From contig JANQFC010000026.1 of NCBI GenBank assembly GCA_028278035.1, positions 1 to 64,000 on the forward strand: a DNA stretch of 64,000 nt, written 5' to 3'. The position numbers and the translations under genes are program-made. Below the pieces are notes generated by a model that ran no database searches, was not told where the DNA came from, and worked only from the letters and a program-made list of their open reading frames with translations. The DNA is from Chlamydiales bacterium (GTDB lineage: Bacteria; Chlamydiota; Chlamydiia; Chlamydiales; SM23-39). Shown here piece after piece: positions 9,428-18,366 of this stretch. Every line of letters starts with the position of its first letter. Position 1 is the first letter of the stretch.

Positions 9428-12400
9428 ATGGAATTTAATGATCTTAATAAAAAATATGAGAAAAAAGGTAAAAAACTACGTGATAATGGTTTTGTAAAAG
9501 AAATTATCTTTTCTGAAAATATTTATGAAATTGAAATATATGATCCATTAGATAAAAAATCGTATTGGCCTTTTTTGCAGTTAGATGATGAAAAAAATAT
9601 TTTAGATGCTTTTTGTTCCTGCAAAGAGCAGGAAGCAAAAGGATATTGTAGGCATTTAGCGGCCTCATATTTAAAAGTCTGTGAAAAAGATCAGGTTTTA
9701 CATGTTAGATTTAAAAAATCTTTTTTTAACTGTATTTTTCAAATTATTAGTTTCCAAATTGGTTTTGATAAAAATCTTTTAAAAAAGAAAAAAGATGGAA
9801 GCTATTATTATACTAAAAATAAAAAGGATATTTTTTTCATCCTTCCTAAAACAAAAGAAGGAAAAAAAAGACTTAAAGATATTTTGTCTGCTAAAACTAT
9901 AGATGAAGAAATGTCCATCAAATTTTCTGCTCATTCTTTTGAAGAGATAAATTTATATAAAAAGGGAAGGGCATCAAATCAATTAAAATATGAACTTTCT
10001 TTTTTTTCAGATATTGCTAAATGGTTTTTTATGATGCAAAGTGATAATGAAAAGTATCAAATTAAATATAATAAAACAGATTTTCTGCCGAATTTTATTA
10101 CTGTTGATTTTAAAAATATCGAAGCTACGTTTTATATACCTGAATCTTCTTGGAAATATTTAATTGATAGCTTAAGTACGGTTGAATCTTCTTTGAAGGT
10201 TTTTAAATATGAAGAAAGAAAAATAAAAAACATACATTTTGATCAAAAAAACGTATGTTTTGATATTAAGAGTGAGCCTGGATTGCCCAAGCAAAAAAAG
10301 CCTGGAGTAATTGAGGGTAAAATAATAGATAAATGGAAATATGTAGAAGGTAAGGGCTTTTATTTGAATAAGCCTGATGAGTTATATCAACTTGATCATA
10401 TTTATGAAGATAAAATATCTTATTTTTTATCGAAATATACAGAAGAATTACAAAAATATTTAGATACTAAGATCTATCCTAAAGAGATATCTTTACAATA
10501 TTATTTGTTTTTTGATCAGGATAATAATTTTCATATAAGATCATATCTTTTTGATGTGGAGGATTTTGATAAATCACATTCTAGATTTTTTAAAAATTGG
10601 GTCTATATACAAGATAAGGGTTTCTATAAATTAGGACCGTCTGTTTTTGATGCAAAAGAAACTATTATTCATAAAGAGAATATGTCTGAGTTTATTACTA
10701 AAAATAGACATTGGCTTTATAATTTTCAGGGATTTCAAACTAATTTCGGAACAATAGAGTCTTATCTGGTTTATTCGCTTTCTAAAGAAGAAAACCTTAT
10801 TTTTTCATCAAAATTTGAGCTGCCGGAAGATTTAGAGGATTTTATAGATTTTGATGACTGGCTTTATATTAAAGGCAAAGGTTTTTATTCCAAAAAAGAA
10901 AAGCAAGGGATTATGCCTGTAAGGCCGGGACTTGTTATTAAAAAAGAGGAAATTTCGAAGTTTATAAAAAATCATATTGATGAATTAGAACAGATATCTA
11001 ATTTTTTTATATCAAAACAGCCTATTGAAAAAATTGGTCTTGAAATAATTTTAAATCAAGATGAAAAAATTGTAGTAAAACCTAAAATAATTTTAAAAAA
11101 GGGCTACAATATTGAAGATATTTTATTTTTCGATAATTTTGGTTATATCCAAAATAAAGGCTTTTTTGAAATTCCTAAGAAATTTAAACTTCCTCAACGC
11201 TATGAAAAAGAAAAAATTATTACAGTTAGCAATGAATCATTTTTTATTACATATGAACTGCAAAAATTAAAACCGTTCATAGTTAATTTAGATGATAGAT
11301 TGAAAATACCTAAAAAATTAAGTTTAAAACTTTTAAATATAATTAAAAAAACGCATAAAAATAAAAAATCATGGCTGGCCGATTTAGTATATGTTTCGGA
11401 AATAGGGTCAGTAAACGCTACAGATCTGCAGCAGGCTGTTTTGCAGCAAAAAAAATATTTTTATTCTGATGCGGGATTGATTTTTTTAAAAAAAGCTAGA
11501 TTCAACTGGTTTAGAACGCTTTCTAAAAAACAGGCGAAAAAAGCAGGTGGCTATTTAAAATTAAGTACTCTTGAATGGATAAGATTATTGATCTTTGAAG
11601 ATTTGAAACCGCCCAAGACAAAAACTAAAGAAGCTCTGCAGACCAAGAAACTTTTAGAGGAAATTAAAAACTTTGAAACAGATAAGTTAATAAATATAGA
11701 ACCACTAAAAGCGAAACTGAGACCTTATCAAGAGTTAGGTGTTAAATGGCTGTGGTTTTTATACTGCCATAGTTTGTCAGGCCTTTTATGTGATGAGATG
11801 GGACTTGGAAAAACTCATCAGGCTATGGCTTTAATAGCTGCGAGCATTGATAAAGGTAATAAATATCTAGTAGTATGCCCAACATCTGTTATTTATCATT
11901 GGCAGGAGTTGATAAAAACATTTCTTCCCAGTTTAAAAGTATATGTATATCACGGTCTTTTAAGAAATATTGAAAAATTTGAAGATTATGATATTTTATT
12001 AACATCTTACGGAATTTTGAGATCAGAAAAAGAATCACTTAAAAAAATTAAGTTTGAAATAGCTATATTTGATGAAGTGCAAATTGCTAAAAATGCAAAT
12101 TCTTTAACTCATAAATCTTTAAAAGCAATCAATTCAAATATGAGATTAGGTCTTACCGGTACTCCAATTGAAAATTATTTAAAAGAATTAAAAGCTATAT
12201 TTGATCTTATTATGCCAACATACTTGCCGACAGACAGTCAGTTCAAGGAAATATTTATTAATCCTATAGAAAAAGAAAAAGATATAGAAAGAAAAAAACT
12301 TTTAAAAAAGATTATAAAGCCGTTTATTTTAAGAAGAAAAAAGAAAGAAGTATTAAAAGATTTGCCGGAAAAAATAGAAGAGATTGCTTATTTTGACTTA

Positions 12401-13114
12401 TCTGATGAACAAAAGCAGCTGTACAATAAAATAATAGCATCTTCCAAAAAACATCTTATTAAAGACTTAAAAGATAATGAAAAGCCGATATCTTACATTC
12501 ATATTTTTTCACTTTTATCTAAATTAAAACAGATTTGCGATCACCCCTCATTAATTTTGAAAGATACCAAGGCATATCAAAAACACAAATCAGGAAAATT
12601 TGAACTTTTTCAAGAGCTTATTAATGAAGCAATGGAAAGCTCTCAAAAGGTAGTTGTTTTTTCTCAGTATTTGGATATGATCCAAATAATTGAAAATTAT
12701 TTAAAATCAAAAAAAATAGGATATGCTTCAATCAAGGGAAAAACAAAAAAAAGATATGAGCAGATCAAAAAATTCAAAGAAGATCCCAATTGTGTTGTAT
12801 TTGTAGCATCATTATTAGCTGCAGGAGTGGGCATTGACTTATCAACAGCTTCTATTGTCATACATTATGATAGATGGTGGAATCCTGCAAAAGAAAATCA
12901 GGCGACAGACAGGGTGCATAGATTAGGACAGAATAGAGGAGTGCAGGTTTTTAAATTGGTTGCAAAAAATACGATAGAAGAAAAAATTCATGAAATTATA
13001 GAGAAAAAACAGACTTTAATTGAAGAGACTATAGGCAAAGACGAAGCTGATCAAATTAAAGCATTATCAAGAGATGAGTTGATTGATGTTTTGAAAAAAA
13101 TTGAAGGTAGTTAA
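9428..13114 (+). CDS. SNF2-family helicase/ATPase with N-terminal SWIM finger (CT555-like)
   Basis: 1228 residues. A SWIM zinc motif lies at the N-terminus (C63, C65, C74, H76). A long central part (~90-750) has several repeats of a WxYIxGKGFY-type segment (WKYVEGKGFY, WVYIQDKGFY, WLYIKGKGFY, FGYIQNKGFF). The C-terminal ~470 residues form the SNF2 motor: CDEMGLGKTHQ (motif I), IFDEVQ (motif II, a DEVQ variant of DEAQ/DEAH), LTGTPIENY (III), VVVFSQYLDM (IV) and ATDRVHRLGQNR (VI). It is likely a DNA translocase that remodels nucleoprotein. It is one of two SWIM-SNF2 proteins in the window, as in Chlamydia (CT555 and CT708). Confidence 0.88.
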   Translation: MEFNDLNKKYEKKGKKLRDNGFVKEIIFSENIYEIEIYDPLDKKSYWPFLQLDDEKNILDAFCSCKEQEAKGYCRHLAASYLKVCEKDQVLHVRFKKSFFNCIFQIISFQIGFDKNLLKKKKDGSYYYTKNKKDIFFILPKTKEGKKRLKDILSAKTIDEEMSIKFSAHSFEEINLYKKGRASNQLKYELSFFSDIAKWFFMMQSDNEKYQIKYNKTDFLPNFITVDFKNIEATFYIPESSWKYLIDSLSTVESSLKVFKYEERKIKNIHFDQKNVCFDIKSEPGLPKQKKPGVIEGKIIDKWKYVEGKGFYLNKPDELYQLDHIYEDKISYFLSKYTEELQKYLDTKIYPKEISLQYYLFFDQDNNFHIRSYLFDVEDFDKSHSRFFKNWVYIQDKGFYKLGPSVFDAKETIIHKENMSEFITKNRHWLYNFQGFQTNFGTIESYLVYSLSKEENLIFSSKFELPEDLEDFIDFDDWLYIKGKGFYSKKEKQGIMPVRPGLVIKKEEISKFIKNHIDELEQISNFFISKQPIEKIGLEIILNQDEKIVVKPKIILKKGYNIEDILFFDNFGYIQNKGFFEIPKKFKLPQRYEKEKIITVSNESFFITYELQKLKPFIVNLDDRLKIPKKLSLKLLNIIKKTHKNKKSWLADLVYVSEIGSVNATDLQQAVLQQKKYFYSDAGLIFLKKARFNWFRTLSKKQAKKAGGYLKLSTLEWIRLLIFEDLKPPKTKTKEALQTKKLLEEIKNFETDKLINIEPLKAKLRPYQELGVKWLWFLYCHSLSGLLCDEMGLGKTHQAMALIAASIDKGNKYLVVCPTSVIYHWQELIKTFLPSLKVYVYHGLLRNIEKFEDYDILLTSYGILRSEKESLKKIKFEIAIFDEVQIAKNANSLTHKSLKAINSNMRLGLTGTPIENYLKELKAIFDLIMPTYLPTDSQFKEIFINPIEKEKDIERKKLLKKIIKPFILRRKKKEVLKDLPEKIEEIAYFDLSDEQKQLYNKIIASSKKHLIKDLKDNEKPISYIHIFSLLSKLKQICDHPSLILKDTKAYQKHKSGKFELFQELINEAMESSQKVVVFSQYLDMIQIIENYLKSKKIGYASIKGKTKKRYEQIKKFKEDPNCVVFVASLLAAGVGIDLSTASIVIHYDRWWNPAKENQATDRVHRLGQNRGVQVFKLVAKNTIEEKIHEIIEKKQTLIEETIGKDEADQIKALSRDELIDVLKKIEGS

Positions 13115-13743
13115 CCGCTATTTAAATAAGAAATCTGTAATTTTCTTCGCAATATTACATATTCTAAATGAATTCTTGTGATTTCTAAACGGGTTCTTAT
13201 CATTTCTTTGTAGATTGTATGTATTTTTTGAGGGGTTGGTTTATCTTGTGCTGCTGCTCTTTCTTCGGACATTTTATGAAAAAAAACTATAGACCTGCCT
13301 ACTCTTTTTACTAAATCCAAAAAATCTTTTAATTTTGTTTCATAATATGTTTCAAAATTATCAAATATAGAAGGATTTAATGGCTCCAGAGGAGGAATAA
13401 GTACTTCTGCGGCCTCTGGTCGATAATGGAGCTCTGTTAATAATTTGTAACCCGCTTGTTTAACTAATGCAAATTTTACAAAAGTTGCTTTAGCTAACAT
13501 GGGAATTGTATTTTTATTAAGACGTACAATCTCAAGACTGGTTTCTGAATATGAAGGACTTAATGGGTAGGGAGGAGGAGACTGTTCTGTTGCAAATCGT
13601 TTAGCTTGGGGAGTCTGGGCTGTTGGAGGGGGAGTGTTTTTTATTATTCTGGGGGGGAGTTTATTAGGTGGTGTTATTTCTGGAGAGGTAAATGTAGAGG
13701 CTGGTGTTGATGATGGAGGTGTTATAGCAGGAGGAGATGTCAT
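13111..13743 (-). CDS. Orphan protein with proline-rich N-terminus (PPPY motif) and helical domain
   Basis: 210 residues, convergent with the SNF2 gene (4-bp overlap). Residues ~1-62 are low-complexity Pro/Ser/Thr with PPSSTP, PPNKLPP, NTPPPTA and SPPPYPLSP, including a PPxY motif. Residues ~70-210 look like a mostly helical folded domain. There is no signal peptide or membrane segment. I do not recognise the family. The upstream region is very AT-rich and I see no Shine-Dalgarno before ATG 13743. Proline-rich tails of this kind occur in secreted proteins that bind host WW or SH3 domains, so a T3SS substrate is possible, but that is inference from composition alone. Confidence 0.7.
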   Translation of the reverse strand: MTSPPAITPPSSTPASTFTSPEITPPNKLPPRIIKNTPPPTAQTPQAKRFATEQSPPPYPLSPSYSETSLEIVRLNKNTIPMLAKATFVKFALVKQAGYKLLTELHYRPEAAEVLIPPLEPLNPSIFDNFETYYETKLKDFLDLVKRVGRSIVFFHKMSEERAAAQDKPTPQKIHTIYKEMIRTRLEITRIHLEYVILRRKLQISYLNSG

Positions 13744-13883
13744 AAAAATTACTATTTTTTTGCAAAATTTTATAAAATATTTAATTAAAAATAAATAAAT
13801 CTTTATTTTTAATTAAATATTTTTTGTTTGGTGATCTTTTTTTTCGGTTATATTATTATATTGGCAATAATTTAGGAAATATT

Positions 13884-15179
13884 ATGTTAAAAGTAGCAAT
13901 AGTTGGCAGACCGAATGTTGGTAAGTCATTATTATTTAATAAAATACTCAAAAAAAGAGTTGCTATTGTCCATGAAAAAGAAGGGGTCACTAGAGATAGG
14001 CTTTATTCTATTGCAGAATATAATGATTATAAATATATTTTGATAGATACCGGCGGTATCGATCTTTTTTCAAATATTTCTTTTAATGAGTCTATCAAAA
14101 TACAGTCTCAGATTGCTATCGATGAAGCGGATATTATTATATTTACGGTTGATGTCAAAATAGGGATGACTAAATTAGATGCTGAAATAGCCAAGAAGCT
14201 TTTAAAATCTAAAAAGAAAGTTATTTTAGCTGTAAATAAAGTAGATTCACAAAAACAGGAAAATGATGCTTTTGAGTTTCAGGCTTTGGGAATTGAGAAA
14301 ATTATTAATATTTCAGCACTTCAAAATTTAAATATAGAAGCTCTTTTGGATGTAGTCTTTGATAAAGAAAAATTATCTCAAGAAAATGAACAGATCAATA
14401 TGGAGAATGTATCAATTATAGGACGGGCAAATGTTGGTAAATCCACTTTATTAAATTCCATTCTTGATAAGAAAAGATCCATCACATCAAAGCTAGCGGG
14501 AACTACAAGAGACAATATTGATGTACAGATGAAGATCAATAATAAACATTACAATTTCATTGATACAGCAGGAATTAGAAGAAAAAATAAGGAAAAAGAC
14601 GTTATTGAAAAATTTGCATTTATACGGTCTAAAGAAGCTATAGAAAGATCGGATATTTGCCTGTTGTTAGTAGACGCGGAAGAAGGTCTTACTTTTCACG
14701 ATAAAAAAATTTTAAAGCTAATTGAAGAAAATAACAAAAGTGTGATCATAATATTAAATAAATGGGATCTTGTAAAAAACGTTCGTATGGAACACTATGT
14801 AAAATCTTTAAAAAATGAGCTTCATCATTTTCCGGTTATTGCAGTTTCTGCAATAAATAAGAGAAACATAAATAAAATATTTCCGCTAATAGAAGATATT
14901 ATTGAAAAACAAAAACAAAAGTTTCAAACCTCTCAGTTAAATAAATTTTTTGAAAAATGTATTCAAAAATATCATCCTCCTATGATCAGGGGTAAAAGAC
15001 TTAGAATTTACTACACCGCTCAAATATCTGACAATCCTTTGAAATTTATTATGTTTGTAAATTATAAAGATTTATTTTCCAGAACATATAAAAAATATTT
15101 AATAAATCAATTCAAGATGTTTTTTAAATTAGAAGGTGTACCTATTGTTTTTAATATAAAAACAAAACCTCAAAGATAA
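13884..15179 (+). CDS. der: Ribosome-assembly GTPase Der (EngA)
   Basis: 431 residues from ATG 13884, preceded by AGGAAAT; an in-frame upstream ATG at 13824 adds 20 residues not found in the family. Tandem G domains: G1 GRPNVGKSLLF and GRANVGKSTLL, G3 DTGGID and DTAGIRRK, G4 NKVD and NKWD, then the C-terminal KH-like domain beginning around PLIEDIIEKQ. Two consecutive G domains plus KH are diagnostic for Der, needed for 50S subunit maturation. It ends 34 bp before a strong hairpin terminator. Confidence 0.95.
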   Translation: MLKVAIVGRPNVGKSLLFNKILKKRVAIVHEKEGVTRDRLYSIAEYNDYKYILIDTGGIDLFSNISFNESIKIQSQIAIDEADIIIFTVDVKIGMTKLDAEIAKKLLKSKKKVILAVNKVDSQKQENDAFEFQALGIEKIINISALQNLNIEALLDVVFDKEKLSQENEQINMENVSIIGRANVGKSTLLNSILDKKRSITSKLAGTTRDNIDVQMKINNKHYNFIDTAGIRRKNKEKDVIEKFAFIRSKEAIERSDICLLLVDAEEGLTFHDKKILKLIEENNKSVIIILNKWDLVKNVRMEHYVKSLKNELHHFPVIAVSAINKRNINKIFPLIEDIIEKQKQKFQTSQLNKFFEKCIQKYHPPMIRGKRLRIYYTAQISDNPLKFIMFVNYKDLFSRTYKKYLINQFKMFFKLEGVPIVFNIKTKPQR

Positions 15180-15213
15180 GTTAGAAAAGCTGAAAATACT
15201 TTAAATTATTGAA

Positions 15214-15252
15214 AAATACCTCTATAAATTATGGTTATAGAGGTATTTTTTT
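15214..15252 (+). terminator. Rho-independent terminator after der
   Basis: A 14-bp stem (AAATACCTCTATAA / TTATAGAGGTATTT) with a 7-nt loop is followed by a run of seven T. It sits 34 bp after the der stop, in the der direction. The ATG of the next gene follows the T run immediately, so the SulP gene needs a promoter of its own or a downstream start. Confidence 0.85.
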
Positions 15253-17022
15253 ATGCATAAAAAGTTTAAGGGGCTTTATTTTTTTGAAAATAAAATATCT
15301 TTGATGCCTTTTAAAAAAGATATTAAACGATATAAGCCAAAATATTTTAAAGATGATATTATAGCTGCTTTATCTGTTGCATTATTAACAATACCTCAGT
15401 CCATTGCTTATTCACTGTTAGCCAACCTTCCTCCGCAAGCAGGTATTTTTGCAGCTATTTTTGGGTCTATTTTTACAGGGCTTTTTGGATATTCAAGATA
15501 TTTGGTCGCAGGTCCGTCTACAGGCGTTTCAATTTTGATACAAACGACAATAGCTAATATCATGTATCAGTATTATCCCCATTTAAGCGGAACAGGAAAA
15601 GAGCAGATGGTATTTCAGATACTTACCCAAATTGTTATTTTAATTGGAGTTATCCAATTGCTCTTGGGCTTTTTTAATTTAGGAAAACTTTTGCAGTTTG
15701 TGTCCAGGTCTGTGATATTGGGCTATTTTGCAGGGGTTGCTATTGCAATTTTTGTAAGTCAGCTTTTTTATATTTTAGGGATAACAGAAGTAGCCAAGAG
15801 CAGTTTTGTTATTAAAAAAACTATTTTTTTATTTAAGTATTTAAATAGGATTAACTTTTCTACTTTTTTTGTAGGAGGGGCAAGTATTGCAGCTTTAGTT
15901 TTTTTGAAAAAAAAACTGCCAAGATTTCCCAATGCTATAATAGTTATAGTCCTGGTTTCAGGAATTGTTTATTTTTTGAATTTTTATGTTAAAGATGAAA
16001 TTTTACTTTTGAAAGATCTGGGAATGGATGACGTTCCTACTTTTAGATTAGTAGTGCCTTTAGGAAAACTAAAGTTAATAAATAAACTTTTATTTCCTTC
16101 TTTAGCTATTGCCTTACTATCTATTTTGGAGATAACATCTATTTCTAAAGCAATGGCTGCGAAAACAGGACATAAGATTAGATCTAATCAAGAGATCTTT
16201 TCTGTCGGTATTGCTAATTTTATCTTATCTTTTTTTTATGCAGCTTTGCCAGCGTCCGGAAGTGTATCTAGAAGCACTGTAAATTATGAACATCGTGCCA
16301 AGACTAGATTTGCTTCTGTTTTTAGCGGAATTATGGTAGCGGGTGTAATATTTTTTTGCTGGCCTCTTGTAAAGCTTATTCCTTTATGCGCACTATCGGC
16401 AATACTATTTGTCATGATTCCAAAGATAGTAGAGCCCAGACATGTTAAATTATGTTTTAAGGCCACCATCGGAGATGGGGTTGTTTTTTCATTGACAATG
16501 ATAAGCTGTTTGATTTTTAGTTTGGACGTTGCTTTTTTTATTGGTATTGTAATTTCTATTTTATTTTACTTGAAAAGAGCGGCTGTTCCTCATTTAGTAG
16601 AATATGCTTTTGATTCGGCGGGAAGGCTTGTTATCATTTCTCCTAAAAAATTAATGCATAGAAAAATACGCATCATAGGAATATCAGGAGAATTATTTTT
16701 TGCAGCTGTAGAACTTGTGCAAAATACACTTCAAAAAGTAATGAAAGATCCTTTTGTTGAAGTAATTATTTTAAGGTTAAATGGAGTATATCATGTTGAT
16801 GCTTCCATGTGCTTTGCAATACTAAGACTGTTTGATTATTTAAAATCTACCGGCAGACATTTGATAATAAGTGGAGTAACGGAAGAAGTGTGGGATATTT
16901 TTGAAAAGGCTGGAATAATTAAGCAATTAGGATCGGACAATGTTAATTTATCAGATGAGAGCAAACCTCAATTATCTACCTGGCGGGCGTGTATTAGAGC
17001 AAAAGAGCTTATTGAAGAATAA
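15253..17022 (+). CDS. SulP-family (SLC26-type) anion transporter with STAS domain
   Basis: 589 residues. The membrane part (~20-440) begins with the conserved block DDIIAALSVALLTIPQSIAY, continues with LVAGPSTGVSILI, and contains the SKAMAAKTGHKIRSNQEIFSVG and LPASGSVSRS signatures of SulP carriers. The C-terminal ~120 residues form a STAS domain (IIGISGELFFAAVE... LRLNGVYHVDASM). Inner-membrane uptake of sulfate, bicarbonate or dicarboxylate is possible; the substrate cannot be decided. The first ATG (15253) abuts the der terminator and has AGAGG nine bases upstream; ATG 15304 would match the usual family start better. Confidence 0.9.
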   Translation: MHKKFKGLYFFENKISLMPFKKDIKRYKPKYFKDDIIAALSVALLTIPQSIAYSLLANLPPQAGIFAAIFGSIFTGLFGYSRYLVAGPSTGVSILIQTTIANIMYQYYPHLSGTGKEQMVFQILTQIVILIGVIQLLLGFFNLGKLLQFVSRSVILGYFAGVAIAIFVSQLFYILGITEVAKSSFVIKKTIFLFKYLNRINFSTFFVGGASIAALVFLKKKLPRFPNAIIVIVLVSGIVYFLNFYVKDEILLLKDLGMDDVPTFRLVVPLGKLKLINKLLFPSLAIALLSILEITSISKAMAAKTGHKIRSNQEIFSVGIANFILSFFYAALPASGSVSRSTVNYEHRAKTRFASVFSGIMVAGVIFFCWPLVKLIPLCALSAILFVMIPKIVEPRHVKLCFKATIGDGVVFSLTMISCLIFSLDVAFFIGIVISILFYLKRAAVPHLVEYAFDSAGRLVIISPKKLMHRKIRIIGISGELFFAAVELVQNTLQKVMKDPFVEVIILRLNGVYHVDASMCFAILRLFDYLKSTGRHLIISGVTEEVWDIFEKAGIIKQLGSDNVNLSDESKPQLSTWRACIRAKELIEE

Positions 17023-17023
17023 C

Positions 17024-17416
17024 TTATCTAATATATTTATCTTCTCTTGCAGGATCAAATTTATATTCGGTCCCGTCAATTGAAATTGTTTGATATATCC
17101 ATTTATCTTTGTTTTCTCTTAAAAGACGATCGCATCCCATAACATAACCTTTAAAAAAGCCGTAGCGTTGAATAGCAAGCTGCATATATCTTGAACTGGT
17201 TGGTCTAAAATTAGACCGGGGACCGTCTGCCGGAGAAAGAACTTTTTGATGAAATAAAATTATTTTATCCGCAATTTTAACAAGAGGAGAATGTGTTTTG
17301 GGAGCATCTGTTTTAGATTTATATTTTAATTTACTGTCCTTGCCCCAAGGTTCCACATATCCGTATTTAGCGAAGATACTTATTGGAATTAAGAATAATA
17401 AAATAAGCTTTTTCAT
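17024..17416 (-). CDS. YidD-domain protein with signal peptide
   Basis: 130 residues. An N-terminal signal-like segment (KKLILLFLIPISIFA) is followed at ~45-105 by a YidD/DUF37 domain: FHQKVLSPADGPRSNFRPTSSRYMQLAIQ, in which the canonical PTCSxY cysteine is replaced (PTSSRY), then GFFKGYVMGCDRLLRE. Classical YidD is a ~85-residue membrane-insertion factor near rnpA and yidC. This version is exported and lies downstream of the secretin gene, so its role may differ. Start and stop share bases with the preceding lipoprotein gene (TAATG), indicating one operon with it and cdsC. Confidence 0.75.
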   Translation of the reverse strand: MKKLILLFLIPISIFAKYGYVEPWGKDSKLKYKSKTDAPKTHSPLVKIADKIILFHQKVLSPADGPRSNFRPTSSRYMQLAIQRYGFFKGYVMGCDRLLRENKDKWIYQTISIDGTEYKFDPAREDKYIR

Positions 17417-18366
17417 TAAAAACCATATTTTAGCATGAACATAGGAAATGTTTTATCTTTGTTCATAACGGGTTTCGTTAAGCTTTCATAGACCTTTTCA
17501 TTATAGTACTTGGCTTCTTCCCCTGCTCCATAGATTCCTCCAAAATACCAGCCCGTCTCAAAGCTTATGGTAATTAACCCGGCTGCAGTATAACCTCTTT
17601 TTAAAAATTCGTAAGATGCATAAATAAAAAGTCCGTTTAACATGAAAGAAGTGAGGGCAGATTTACTTTGGCCTATATATAAATAACCGGCTCCCGGCAT
17701 TACTGCATTTAAAACCTGAGCTGCTGCAACTGATTTTTTTTGCTGTTTATACAAATTTAATTCAGATAAATATTCTTTTTTATCTTCTAAATTTGCATAT
17801 TCTTGTATCTTTTCTAAATTTGCATCTAATAGAGCTGTTGAGAATTCTAAAGTTTTTTCTGTTCTAGGATAATGCTTTTCGATAAGTTCTAAAATAGCCT
17901 CTGTTTTTTCCGTGTCCTCTATTTGTCTGTAGCTTTCATATAAAACAATCAGCAAATCCTCAAATGCTGCAAAGGACTTATCAACATAAGAAAGTGTACT
18001 TTTTTCAAAACTGTCTATTACATCATCATATTTTTTAGCGAAATAGTAACATAATAAAATAGAATACTCAATTTCTTGAAGTCTATTTGTATTTTCTTTG
18101 TCCATTAAAATTTTAGCTCTTTTAAAATTTGTAATGGCTCTGTACAGATCTAATTCTTCAGCAAATTTTTTAGCTATAATATATTCTTTTGCCCAGTCTT
18201 GTTTTTTTTCTTGATCCTCTAAATCTGAAAAGGGATTTTTTAAGTTTTTGATATATTCTTCATCTAAATTACAGGATATTCTGGGTGATAATGTGTCGCT
18301 AATAGTATAACAGCCGAAAAAAGCAAAGCTTAATAAAATAAAAAATATATTTTTAATCATTTTCAT
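17416..18366 (-). CDS. Putative lipoprotein with helical repeats and C-terminal membrane segments
   Basis: 316 residues with a lipoprotein signal peptide ending in FAFFGC (lipobox Cys ~19). Residues ~50-190 look like TPR-type helical repeats (DLYRAITNFKRAKILMDKE, SILLCYYFAKKYDDVIDSF). The C-terminal third holds two or three hydrophobic stretches, including VMPGAGYLYIGQSKSALTSF, which resembles short membrane domains of P-G-A-G-Q type seen in DUF5683-like proteins. It overlaps cdsC by 14 bp and yidD by 1 bp. The position suggests a cell-envelope factor made together with the T3SS outer-membrane ring, perhaps pilotin-like; that role is inference. Confidence 0.7.
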   Translation of the reverse strand: MKMIKNIFFILLSFAFFGCYTISDTLSPRISCNLDEEYIKNLKNPFSDLEDQEKKQDWAKEYIIAKKFAEELDLYRAITNFKRAKILMDKENTNRLQEIEYSILLCYYFAKKYDDVIDSFEKSTLSYVDKSFAAFEDLLIVLYESYRQIEDTEKTEAILELIEKHYPRTEKTLEFSTALLDANLEKIQEYANLEDKKEYLSELNLYKQQKKSVAAAQVLNAVMPGAGYLYIGQSKSALTSFMLNGLFIYASYEFLKRGYTAAGLITISFETGWYFGGIYGAGEEAKYYNEKVYESLTKPVMNKDKTFPMFMLKYGF

